Shown one piece after another: positions 27,372 through 35,352 of a stretch of DNA of 64,000 nt (its first letter is position 1; every line of letters starts with the position of its first letter). Made by a program: the position numbers and the translations under genes. The DNA comes from JANQTF01 sp036835375 (GTDB taxonomy: Bacteria; Bacteroidota; Bacteroidia; J057): the NCBI GenBank assembly GCA_036835375.1, contig DAITMB010000007.1:6171-70170 (forward strand), read 5' to 3'. Under the pieces are notes generated by a model. The model was not told the DNA's origin and did no database searches. It was given only the letters and a program-made list of their open reading frames with translations.

Positions 27372-27983
27372 TTAAGTGAATGAAGTGGAAGAGGACGAAG
27401 GAACGGGGAAAGTCGATACTTGGCGGGCAAAATCTGGCAACCCATCTACCCGCAGGTCCACCAAGTCTTCTGTTGGAGGTGTTATCGTTTCGGGTGACAC
27501 CCAGACGGTAGCCATTCCGACATTTCGCCCAAACTTCATGTCGGAGAGCGAATCCCCGATCACGAGACTTTTGGCAAAATCAATCTCAGGAAAATCAGCC
27601 TGCGCCTGCCAAGCCATACCGGGGAGAGGCTTTCGCCAGCCGCGGTGGTCTTGGTCGCTGAGGTCTGGTGCGTGGTAAATCCGATCAATTCGGCCCCCTT
27701 CTGCGTGAATCATGGAGATCATGCGCGCGTGAATGTCGGCAAGGTCTGCCTCCGTCATGAGCCCACGACCTATCCCACGCTGGTTGGTCACCACGATCAG
27801 TCGTCCGAAATACTGAGAAAGAACGGCGAGCGCTTCCAGTACACCCGGAATAAAGGTAAATTCTGCCCAAGCCTTCACATAGTCATCGTCCCGCTTTTGG
27901 TTGATAACACCGTCTCGGTCGATGAAGAGGCTCCATGAACGGTCAGGCCCGGAGGGCGGCAAAATCGTGCTGAGATCGCTCAT
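27372..27983 (-). CDS. gmhB: D-glycero-D-manno-heptose-1,7-bisphosphate 7-phosphatase
   Basis: A 203-residue HAD-IIIA phosphatase that removes the 7-phosphate of heptose 1,7-bisphosphate. Motif I is FIDRDGVIN, motif II VVTNQRGIGRG, motif III KPLPGM and motif IV VIGDSLSDMKFG. The start at 27983 overlaps the hddC stop by 41 nt, consistent with coupled expression. The general HAD-IIIA family includes histidinol-phosphatases, but the neighbours hddA, gmhA and hddC make the heptose role convincing. Confidence 0.88.
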   Translation of the reverse strand: MSDLSTILPPSGPDRSWSLFIDRDGVINQKRDDDYVKAWAEFTFIPGVLEALAVLSQYFGRLIVVTNQRGIGRGLMTEADLADIHARMISMIHAEGGRIDRIYHAPDLSDQDHRGWRKPLPGMAWQAQADFPEIDFAKSLVIGDSLSDMKFGRNVGMATVWVSPETITPPTEDLVDLRVDGLPDFARQVSTFPVPSSSSTSFT

Positions 27984-28650
27984 AGTCGCTGGGAATTCCG
28001 ATGTCGATAAAGTAAGTGTCTGAAACCATGCCGCTGAAGAGGCGGCTTTGGCACAGGCCTTCGAGGATTTCTTTTTCAAAGGAAAATTTCGCTGGCAAAT
28101 CCAATCCTTCCCAGATGCTGGTCTTGAAAAGATATACTCCACCATTGATCAGCCCTTCTTTTCGCTGCTGCTTCTCTTCAAAGCCCAGCACCCGACAGCT
28201 ACCTGAGTCGATTTTTACTGTTCCGTATCGGTCAAAATCGGTCATTGGCTTCAGCGCCAGGGCCATTTCGCAGTCATGCGCTTCGAAAAAGGCGTCGTAG
28301 GCTGCAAGATTCACCCGAAAATAAGTGTCCCCATTGAGCACAAACACCCGGTCGCCTTCCACCAGATCGCTGGCCAGCTTGATGCCTCCTCCTGTCCCGA
28401 GAGCCTCTTCTTCCACAGAATAGACCAACTCCATGTTCAGATAGCGGCTGCCGAATGTCTCCATGATCACTTCTCGCTTGTAGCCTACAGCGAGAATCAC
28501 GCGCTCAATTCCCTGAGCATTCAGGTCATCAAGCAGATAAGCAAGGAAGGGACGGCCATTGACAGGGGCCATAGGCTTGGGCACATCGGAAACAACTGTG
28601 CGCAACCTGGTTCCCATGCCGCCTGCCAATACGATGGCTTCTTTGGTCAT
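27943..28650 (-). CDS. hddC: D-glycero-alpha-D-manno-heptose 1-phosphate guanylyltransferase
   Basis: A 235-residue nucleotidyltransferase that forms GDP-heptose from heptose 1-phosphate and GTP. The signature EAIVLAGGMGTRLRTVVSDVPKPMAPV, metal-binding LNGDTYF, GGVYLFKT and the terminal YFIDIGIPSDYERS are characteristic of the HddC type. Similar enzymes use UDP- or CDP-sugars, but adjacency to gmhA, hddA and gmhB gives the substrate. The gap to gmhA is 133 nt. Confidence 0.88.
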   Translation of the reverse strand: MTKEAIVLAGGMGTRLRTVVSDVPKPMAPVNGRPFLAYLLDDLNAQGIERVILAVGYKREVIMETFGSRYLNMELVYSVEEEALGTGGGIKLASDLVEGDRVFVLNGDTYFRVNLAAYDAFFEAHDCEMALALKPMTDFDRYGTVKIDSGSCRVLGFEEKQQRKEGLINGGVYLFKTSIWEGLDLPAKFSFEKEILEGLCQSRLFSGMVSDTYFIDIGIPSDYERSQHDFAALRA

Positions 28651-28783
28651 AAGTGGGGTGTTAGTAAAAGGAACGTGGGGTATGGGGTAAAAAAAGGAAG
28701 GGAATCGAGCCGAGGTCCCATATGGGATATGAGAACTTTCTGCGAAGTGCCAGTTCCTCAGCTCGATCCTGTTTGTCAGGGGG

Positions 28784-29401
28784 TTATCCCTCTACTTCTT
28801 CCACAGCCACGGGTGCTGGGGTGAAGAGGGCAGCCTCTACCAATTCACACACGGCATGACCCAGCAACATGTGGCACTCCTGAATCCGCGGGGTATCGGT
28901 AGAAGGCATGTTGAGGAGAAAATCACAGTGATGGCGCATCTCGCCGCCAGTCTCACCTGTCATGGCCACGACGATCAGTCCCTGAAGCTTCGCCTGCTTG
29001 AAGGCCTCCACCACGTTTTTGCTGTTGCCAGAGGTGGACATTCCGATCAACACATCGCCGGGGCGACCTTTGGCCTTGATGAGTCGGCTATAGATTTGGT
29101 CGTAGGAATAGTCGTTTGCCACAGCCGTGACATAGGAAGTATTCACATGCAATGCCTCCGAAAACAGCGGGTCGCGGTCAAAGTAGAAGCGGCCAGAAAA
29201 TTCTGCGGCCAAGTGCTGGGCATCGGCAGCGCTACCGCCATTTCCACACCAGAACACAGCCTTGCCTTGACGGAAAGCTTCGGTGATGACTGCTGCAACC
29301 TCAGCTGTGAGTTGGAGGAGCGATTCGTTTTCGAGGAGAGCTTGCTTCGTGTCGATCGACGAAGCCACGATGGATTGGATCTTGTTCATTTGATTGTCCA
29401 T
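28784..29401 (-). CDS. gmhA: Sedoheptulose 7-phosphate isomerase
   Basis: A 205-residue SIS-domain isomerase that converts sedoheptulose 7-phosphate to D-glycero-D-manno-heptose 7-phosphate. The motifs WCGNGGSAADAQHLAAEFSG, ALHVNTSYVTAVANDYSYDQIYSR, MSTSGNSKNVVEAF and CHMLLGHAVCELVE match GmhA, including the zinc-binding residues near the end. The start at 29401 overlaps the hddA stop by 16 nt. The C-terminal tail is rich in Val, Ala and Glu and not conserved. Confidence 0.93.
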   Translation of the reverse strand: MDNQMNKIQSIVASSIDTKQALLENESLLQLTAEVAAVITEAFRQGKAVFWCGNGGSAADAQHLAAEFSGRFYFDRDPLFSEALHVNTSYVTAVANDYSYDQIYSRLIKAKGRPGDVLIGMSTSGNSKNVVEAFKQAKLQGLIVVAMTGETGGEMRHHCDFLLNMPSTDTPRIQECHMLLGHAVCELVEAALFTPAPVAVEEVEG

Positions 29402-30414
29402 GAAGTAACACCAAGGGGAGAAAATTTGACGTCGTGTACCTCGCCACCAAAGCTTTTGAGCTTATCAATCACTTTGTAGCGCGTGTTGCCTGGGCAGTAG
29501 AAGGTCATGAATCCTCCACCTCCTGCTCCGGAAAGTTTGCCACCAGTAGCACCCATTTTGCGGGCTTCAGTGTAGATTTCGTCGATCACGGGATTAGAAA
29601 TCCCAGCTGCCAAGTCCTTTTTGAACTTCCAGCCATAATCCAGGAGATCTCCGATTCGGTCGATCTCCCCGCGCAAGAGCGCTTCTTTCATCAGAAATGC
29701 CTGATTTTTCAGCTCGTGCATCGCATCCACCGACTTGCCGTTGCCCATAGACACTGAGGCCTGCTGGGCTTCGATGATCTTGGAGCTGAGGCGAGAAGTG
29801 CCGGTGTAGTACGTGATGATGTTGAACTCCATTTCGAGGAGCGAGCGATTGCGGATTCGGAGTGGGTTCACAATGACTTTGTCATCTTTGTAAAACTCCA
29901 TGAAATTGAATCCGCCAAAAGTTGCGGCATACTGGTCCTGTTTGCCTCCGGCAAAGTTCAAGTCGATTCGTTCGATGTCGTGGGCGAGGTGTGCGATGTC
30001 GTACTCTCCCAGCGGCAGGCGGAGCCATTCGGTGAAGGCGCCTACGATCGCTACGACCAGGGTAGAGGAAGAGCCGAGGCCGGAGCCAGCGGGGGCATCC
30101 ACCCAGGTATTCATCTCAAAGGAAAGAGGCGCATTGTGGTTGAAATCCTTCACCACGCGATTGTACACGCCTTTGAGCAGATCCAGATCGCCATCGATGG
30201 GAAGGCGGGCCACACTGTCGTATTCAAACCGCTCGTTTCGATCGACGGCATGAAGCACGATTTTACCGTCTTGCCGAGGAATGATGGTAGCGTATGCATA
30301 TTTCTCGATGGTGCAATTGAGAATCATGCCGCCGTATTCGTCGGAGTAGGGAGACACATCGGTGCCGCCACCGGCTAGTCCGATACGTAGGGGAGCTTTG
30401 CTTCTGATGATCAT
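29386..30414 (-). CDS. hddA: D-glycero-alpha-D-manno-heptose 7-phosphate kinase
   Basis: A 342-residue GHMP kinase that makes heptose 1,7-bisphosphate. GHMP motif 1 is SKAPLRIGLAGGGTDVSPYSDEYGG, the ATP loop is DAPAGSGLGSSSTLVVAI, and the C-terminal GATGGKLSGAGGGGFMTFY is motif 3. FAGGKQDQYAATFGG distinguishes the HddA class from galactokinases. It is the first enzyme gene of the four-step heptose cassette. Confidence 0.92.
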   Translation of the reverse strand: MIIRSKAPLRIGLAGGGTDVSPYSDEYGGMILNCTIEKYAYATIIPRQDGKIVLHAVDRNERFEYDSVARLPIDGDLDLLKGVYNRVVKDFNHNAPLSFEMNTWVDAPAGSGLGSSSTLVVAIVGAFTEWLRLPLGEYDIAHLAHDIERIDLNFAGGKQDQYAATFGGFNFMEFYKDDKVIVNPLRIRNRSLLEMEFNIITYYTGTSRLSSKIIEAQQASVSMGNGKSVDAMHELKNQAFLMKEALLRGEIDRIGDLLDYGWKFKKDLAAGISNPVIDEIYTEARKMGATGGKLSGAGGGGFMTFYCPGNTRYKVIDKLKSFGGEVHDVKFSPLGVTSWTIK

Positions 30415-30579
30415 GGTGACAAATAGCAGGTTCCTTGGCTAAGTGCGAAAACGCTTTAAGGAAGATTCTTAGCCGTTCATTTTCAGGGGAATTCGAAGGA
30501 AAAGAGAGACTGACGAAAAGGGAAATATTCGCCCAAGAGAAAAGAACGTACAGAGCCAGGAACAGTCGCAGCGGGGCTT

Positions 30580-31344
30580 TCAGGCCCAAGGATTCTGGTA
30601 ACGTCCAAATCGCTGCTTGAGGATCAACATGAAATAAGGCATGTCGTCGATCATGTATCGCTTAAACATTCTTTTAGGCTCCTGAGCCATTCTGAATGCC
30701 CACTCCATACCAATGTTAGTGATCCACTTCGGGGATCTTTGCACATTTCCTGCCAAGAAGTCGATCGTCGCCCCGATGGCAAAGAAAATCTGGATCCCAG
30801 GCATCCGGTGCTTATTGCGGATGATCCACTTCTCTTGCTTGGGCGCACCTACGCCCACAGCCAGTACGGTGGCCCCAGAATCGTTGATCATGTCGATGAT
30901 CTGCTGCTCCTCTTCGGCATCACGCTCAAACCCAAAAGGAGGCGAATAGCCTCCAATGACGATATCAGCGTCGCAGCGCTCATTGATGTTTTGCCAGGCG
31001 TTGTAGGTGCTTTCTTCGGTGGTGCCACCGAGCAGGAATACCTTCACCCGATGGGTGTTGTCCTTGTGAAATTCACAAAAAGCAGGAAAAAGATCCGATC
31101 CTGCGATCTGTTCCTTGATTTTGCCCTGCTTTAACCAGCCTGAACTCGCCTTCACGATCTGGCTATCACACACCAAGTGATCTGCTTGGGTATAGACTTC
31201 ATAGAACTCCTTGTCCTTTTGAAGTTTCATGATATGGTCCACGTTCGGTGTGAACACAACCCCTTCCTCGAGATTTTGAAGAAACTCCTGAAAGGTATAA
31301 TTATCAATGTTCAGATTCAGGATTTGGATTTTTTCGGTAGCCAT
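30580..31344 (-). CDS. WecG/TagA/CpsF-type glycosyltransferase
   Basis: A 254-residue GT26 transferase. VFTPNVDHIMKLQKDKEFYEVY, the catalytic-loop DHLVCDSQIVKASS, VFLLGGTTEE and VLAVGVGAPKQEKWIIRNK are diagnostic. Family members add the second sugar to a lipid-linked primer, such as ManNAc. It directly follows the initiating transferase with a 104-nt gap. The ATG at 31344 is used because upstream codons form unrelated sequence inside the gap. Confidence 0.9.
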   Translation of the reverse strand: MATEKIQILNLNIDNYTFQEFLQNLEEGVVFTPNVDHIMKLQKDKEFYEVYTQADHLVCDSQIVKASSGWLKQGKIKEQIAGSDLFPAFCEFHKDNTHRVKVFLLGGTTEESTYNAWQNINERCDADIVIGGYSPPFGFERDAEEEQQIIDMINDSGATVLAVGVGAPKQEKWIIRNKHRMPGIQIFFAIGATIDFLAGNVQRSPKWITNIGMEWAFRMAQEPKRMFKRYMIDDMPYFMLILKQRFGRYQNPWA

Positions 31345-31448
31345 AGCGCTTTGTGTTCCAGGTTCGTTGTGTGGCAGGTCGATTTGCTGAGCTTTTGTTT
31401 CATTTTCACTGATTCTACTCTCATCGAATGACCGAAGTATGATGTTTC

Positions 31449-32843
31449 TCAATAAGCGTTTTCCTCCCCACGTACAGCATTCCACACCGTCAGGAAAATG
31501 ATCTTGATGTCTAGAAACAGGCTCCAGTTTTCCACATACCAAGCATCGTGCTCCACACGCTTGCGCATCTGCTCCGGATCGGTGGTCTCACCGCGGTAGC
31601 CATTGACCTGGGCATAGCCCGTGATTCCCGGTGTGATGAAATGGCGGAAAAGATACTTATTGATGATGCGAGAGTACTCGTCGGTATGTTTGAGCATGTG
31701 AGGCCGTGGACCCACCACCGACATGTCTCCTTGCAGCACATTGATGAATTGCGGAAACTCATCCAGGCTCGTTTTGCGAAGAATCGCTCCAATTCGCGTG
31801 ATGCGCTTGTCATTTTTGGTGGCTTGCACGGCGTCGGAGTCCTTGTTGACAGTCATTGTGCGAAACTTGTAGCACAAGAAATCGCGCCCATTTTTACCTG
31901 TACGAAGCTGGCGGAAGAAAATCGGCCCCTTGGACTCTAGCTTGATGAGCAACCCTACGACCGGAATCAAAATTGGAAACACGGTCAAAATCACAAATCC
32001 CGAGAACGCTATGTCAAATCCTCGCTTGAGGGTCTTGTTGAACACTGTGCTCAGTGGTTCTTTGCGCAGACTCAAAATCGGTGTATGACCAAAAAAATCG
32101 ACGTTGACCGATCGTGGTCCCAGCTTTTTGAAATCTGTCACCATGCGAAAATAGACGAAGTTGTCATCGGCGAAGTCGGACAATTCTTCAATCAAATCGT
32201 CGTCAAGAAGGTTGAGTGACATGTAGATTTCATTCACTCTTTCCTCCTTGCAAAAGGTTTTCAATGCATCAATCTCGTCGCGAATCAGTTGCTTACGCTC
32301 CTCCTCGGTCATGCGTGGGTCGATGATGCGAAGGAAGCGGTAAATGGTTGTGTTTTTGGCGTCAAAATGCTCGTATAATTCTTGAATTCCTTCATCGTCA
32401 CCCACAAGGGCAATTTTCCGGATGGTATAGGTCATGCTGTTGTAGTAGCGATAGGCCAGCAGCATGATGGCGCGGAAGGCAAAAATCGCCACCGAAGAGG
32501 AGACGTAGGTGTAGAGAAGATACTCGCGGGAAAGGATGTGCATTTTGGTCGAGACGATGAAGAGCGTCACGATGAAAATGTGCACGAAAAGCGTAGCGCC
32601 GAAGCTTTGAAGAAACAAATTGAGATTGAGCAGCTTACGTTGCTCATAGGCACTGGTAAACAGCGCTGCCAACACCCAGGCGAGGGTGAAGGTGATAAAA
32701 AAGAAAAGATATGAGTCGGAAGGATCGCCATACTCGCCAAAGCGGAGATAATAGGCGAGCTTACAACTCAGGTTGATGATGATAAACTCAATGACAAGGA
32801 CAAATGCCTTGAAGATTTTCCGATTGCTATTCATAATTGGCAA
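31449..32843 (-). CDS. Polyprenyl-phosphate sugar phosphotransferase (initiating transferase)
   Basis: A 464-residue WbaP/WcaJ-type enzyme that transfers a hexose 1-phosphate to undecaprenyl phosphate, starting glycan synthesis. It has about four N-terminal membrane helices (residues 10-120), a Rossmann-like CoA-binding fold and a C-terminal catalytic domain with KRGFDIAFSGFVILTVFPILI, RTGKNGRDFLCYKFRTM, LRKTSLDEFPQFINVLQGDMSVVGPRP and the terminal VRGEENAY. Met4 (32834) is an alternative start. It leads the operon. Confidence 0.92.
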   Translation of the reverse strand: MPIMNSNRKIFKAFVLVIEFIIINLSCKLAYYLRFGEYGDPSDSYLFFFITFTLAWVLAALFTSAYEQRKLLNLNLFLQSFGATLFVHIFIVTLFIVSTKMHILSREYLLYTYVSSSVAIFAFRAIMLLAYRYYNSMTYTIRKIALVGDDEGIQELYEHFDAKNTTIYRFLRIIDPRMTEEERKQLIRDEIDALKTFCKEERVNEIYMSLNLLDDDLIEELSDFADDNFVYFRMVTDFKKLGPRSVNVDFFGHTPILSLRKEPLSTVFNKTLKRGFDIAFSGFVILTVFPILIPVVGLLIKLESKGPIFFRQLRTGKNGRDFLCYKFRTMTVNKDSDAVQATKNDKRITRIGAILRKTSLDEFPQFINVLQGDMSVVGPRPHMLKHTDEYSRIINKYLFRHFITPGITGYAQVNGYRGETTDPEQMRKRVEHDAWYVENWSLFLDIKIIFLTVWNAVRGEENAY

Positions 32844-32979
32844 TCCTTCAACGAAGGCGTTCGAGGTGAAAACGGAGGAAAAAGTGAGGCCCCAGGATAG
32901 GACGTTTGGCTGAGAGATTTACACGGACCAAAGAACATGTGAAGCCGATCCCGATTTGGTACTTTTTTCTTCACGGAAC

Positions 32980-32987
32980 CAAAGATA
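32980..32987 (-). promoter_or_regulatory. Promoter -7 element (TATCTTTG) for the polysaccharide operon
   Basis: Exact TAnnTTTG on the minus strand about 137-144 nt upstream of the initiating-transferase ATG. It has no exact TTTG at -33. Confidence 0.55.
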
Positions 32988-33189
32988 GGCGCATAAGCTG
33001 GCCCTTTGCGTGGATCTCCGCTCAGTCGCAGGGTTCGTTCGTTGAATGGTTACAGAAGCTCCCCAAATGGGAACTTTCTTACATTCGTATGGTCCAAGCA
33101 AGCGATACAGACCCTGATTTGGTAACATTTGGCTCATTCTCGCCTATTCCTGCACAAAAAAGGACGTTGGGAAGGCCCGAGAAAATCCT

Positions 33190-33197
33190 TACTTTTG
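33190..33197 (+). promoter_or_regulatory. Promoter -7 element (TACTTTTG) for nuoE
   Basis: Exact TAnnTTTG, preceded by TTG about 20-21 nt upstream. The 5' leader would be about 185 nt. Confidence 0.6.
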
Positions 33198-33388
33198 TTC
33201 CGGGAATTTGTGAGAACATTTTACCGCAACGATCATTCGTCAATGTTCCAATCTCCTCAAATCTACCGAGCGCGGTGGGCTCACATCTGCTCTTTTTCAG
33301 ATATTCTTACTTCCCAACAGGAATGCTGATTTCCTGATTTACACGAAGTTCCAATCGCCGGACGGCTTCAAATCGTTTCGAATACAAC

Positions 33389-33934
33389 ATGGCAGACAAC
33401 ACGGTATTTGAATTTTCGCAGGCAGAGTTGGCAGAGATCCAGCGTCACATTGCCAAGTATCCCGAGAGCCGCTCTGCGGTGATGCCTGCCTTGTGGATGG
33501 CCCAGGAGAAGTTTGGCTGGTTGTCTCCTGAAGCGCTCAAGTTGGTCGCAGACACCCTCGAACTGCCCTACTCTCACGTGTATGGCGTGGCATCCTTCTA
33601 CACGATGTACTTCCTGGAGCCTGTACCCAAGCATTTGATCGAGGTCTGTACCTGCTTCACTTGCAGCGTCACGGGTGGTGAAGAGATGCTGGCCTATGTG
33701 CGGGAAAAAATTCAGGCCGATGAAAAAGGCTTCGGGAAAGATGGACGGATCTGGTGCCGCGCGGCGGAGTGCCTGGGTGCTTGCGATACGGCCCCAGTAG
33801 CCCAAGTCACCAATCGCCGCTATGTTCATAATCTCACCAAAGACTCCGTGGACGAACTCATTGATCAGCTACACCGGGACGAAGAAATTCCGTTTAGCTC
33901 CATTCCAATCCAGGATCAGACAAGCTTTCAATAG
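33389..33934 (+). CDS. nuoE: NADH-quinone oxidoreductase subunit E (orphan)
   Basis: A 181-residue thioredoxin-like [2Fe-2S] subunit of complex I (24-kDa type). The cluster cysteines are in VCTCFTCS and AECLGACDTAP, the normal C-x4-C and C-x3-C pattern. The N-terminal helix bundle is typical. No nuoF or other nuo gene lies within 30 kb either side in the window; the next gene is carA. This may reflect a dispersed nuo arrangement or a NuoE-like subunit of another NAD-linked enzyme. A promoter lies 185 nt upstream. Confidence 0.9.
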   Translation: MADNTVFEFSQAELAEIQRHIAKYPESRSAVMPALWMAQEKFGWLSPEALKLVADTLELPYSHVYGVASFYTMYFLEPVPKHLIEVCTCFTCSVTGGEEMLAYVREKIQADEKGFGKDGRIWCRAAECLGACDTAPVAQVTNRRYVHNLTKDSVDELIDQLHRDEEIPFSSIPIQDQTSFQ

Positions 33935-34030
33935 CTTGTCGCTACGTGTTCCAGCGCGGAACATTCCCCCAAAACAAGTCTGTAAGCACCATATTCCACC
34001 GTTTCTCCAAGAAACTCTCCCACAAGCAAC

Positions 34031-35146
34031 ATGAAATATCTCCAGAAAAAGCCCGCCTATCTTCTGCTGGAAGATGGGCTTTTTTTCGAAGGAATGGCCG
34101 TCGGAAAAGAAGGAAGCACCACCGGTGAACTTTGCTTCAACACCAGTATGACTGGCTATCAGGAAGTCTTCACCGACCCTTCTTACTACGGGCAGATTCT
34201 CATTGAGACACACACCCACATTGGCAACTATGGCGTCCACAACTTGGAGTATGAGTCTTCCTCTGCCAAAATTGCCGGGTTGATTGTGCGAAATTTTACC
34301 ACCCTCTATTCACGTGCCGACGCGGAGCAGTCCCTTGACTCTTTCCTCAAGCACAACAACATTGTCGGGATTGCCGACGTGGACACGCGTGCGCTGGTGA
34401 CACACATCCGGGACAAGGGCGCCATGAATGCCGTTATTTCCAGCGAAATCGGCTCCCGCAAGGACCTTCAAAAAATACTCAAGGATTGTCCGCCGATGAA
34501 GGGCCTGGAGCTCTCTTCGAAGGTAAGCACAGTCACGCCTTACTTTCATGGTGATCCGGGATCGCCTTACCGCGTAGCAGTGCTGGATGTCGGAGTCAAA
34601 AAGAATATCTTGGAAAATCTCGCCAAGCGAGGCTGCTACCTGAAGGTGTTTCCTGCCAAAGCGAACTACCGCGAGCTCAAATCTTTCGCTCCTCACGGAT
34701 ACTTCATCTCCAATGGTCCCGGCGACCCAGCGGCGATGCCTTATGCCATCGACACGTTGCGCGACATTCTCCGCGCAGACGAGCCTCTCTTTGGGATCTG
34801 CCTGGGCCACCAACTCCTCGCACTTGCAAGCGGAGTGGACACCTACAAGTTGCACACGGGCCATCGGGGAGCCAACCACCCTGTGAAAAATCTCATGACG
34901 GGCAAAAGCCAGATCACTTCTCAAAATCACGGATTTGGAGTGAGCAGGACCGCCATTGAGACCAATCCCAATGTGGTCATTACTCACCTCAACCTGAATG
35001 ATCAGACCATCGAAGGCATTCGTATTCGGAACAAGCGCGCCTTCTCAGTCCAGTTTCACCCCGAAGCCTCACCTGGTCCACATGATAATTTTTATCTCTT
35101 CGATGATTTCATCGAACTGATGGAGGACGTCAAAGCGCTGGCCTGA
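34031..35146 (+). CDS. carA: Carbamoyl-phosphate synthase small subunit
   Basis: A 371-residue glutaminase subunit that releases ammonia from glutamine for carbamoyl phosphate, feeding arginine and pyrimidine synthesis. The N-terminal CPSase small domain (LEDGLFFEGMAVG, GELCFNTSMTGYQEVFTDPSY) is followed by a class I glutamine amidotransferase with SNGPGDP, catalytic Cys in GICLGHQLLA, and His/Glu in FHPEASPGP. carB is not adjacent. The start lies 96 nt after nuoE. A hairpin (35216-35256) follows. Confidence 0.96.
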   Translation: MKYLQKKPAYLLLEDGLFFEGMAVGKEGSTTGELCFNTSMTGYQEVFTDPSYYGQILIETHTHIGNYGVHNLEYESSSAKIAGLIVRNFTTLYSRADAEQSLDSFLKHNNIVGIADVDTRALVTHIRDKGAMNAVISSEIGSRKDLQKILKDCPPMKGLELSSKVSTVTPYFHGDPGSPYRVAVLDVGVKKNILENLAKRGCYLKVFPAKANYRELKSFAPHGYFISNGPGDPAAMPYAIDTLRDILRADEPLFGICLGHQLLALASGVDTYKLHTGHRGANHPVKNLMTGKSQITSQNHGFGVSRTAIETNPNVVITHLNLNDQTIEGIRIRNKRAFSVQFHPEASPGPHDNFYLFDDFIELMEDVKALA

Positions 35147-35215
35147 GAGGGAGAAGGATCGCAGGTCTCATGAGGCACATCGCTTTGTGGTATCTTCCAA
35201 GTAACAAGTAATATA

Positions 35216-35256
35216 GGGCAAGGCGGAATATGACTAAATGAATTTCCGCCTTGTCC
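35216..35256 (+). terminator. Possible terminator hairpin after carA
   Basis: A 13-bp stem (35216-35228 with 35244-35256, one G-U) around a 15-nt loop. It has no immediate U run, so it is an imperfect intrinsic terminator. It lies upstream of the thrA promoter, so it belongs to carA. Confidence 0.5.
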
Positions 35257-35288
35257 ATAGCAGTATCCTCTTTTTCCAAGTTCCCGTC

Positions 35289-35296
35289 TATATTTG
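35289..35296 (+). promoter_or_regulatory. Promoter -7 element (TATATTTG) for thrA
   Basis: Exact TAnnTTTG, 57 nt before the thrA ATG at 35353. Its place excludes the in-frame upstream start at 35251. Confidence 0.6.
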
Positions 35297-35352
35297 CTTC
35301 TAGTCGCGTCCAAAGTCAGGAATCTGGGTATCCCCAAAGCCATCGTCTCCTC

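Larger units (their letters stand above)
32844..33388. other. Divergent promoter region
   Basis: 545 nt between the leftward polysaccharide operon and rightward nuoE. It holds a promoter element for each side (32987-32980 minus; 33190-33197 plus). The leaders are long, about 130 and 185 nt. No gene is supported; a 143-codon frame at 32906-33337 crosses the promoter and lacks protein-like features. Confidence 0.55.

Noticed and set aside
32906..33337. 143-codon plus-strand frame
   Set aside because: It contains the nuoE promoter element and an unlikely protein composition.
35216..35256. Threonine attenuator for thrA
   Set aside because: The hairpin lies upstream of the thrA promoter element and no leader peptide rich in Thr/Ile was found; carA terminator is simpler.
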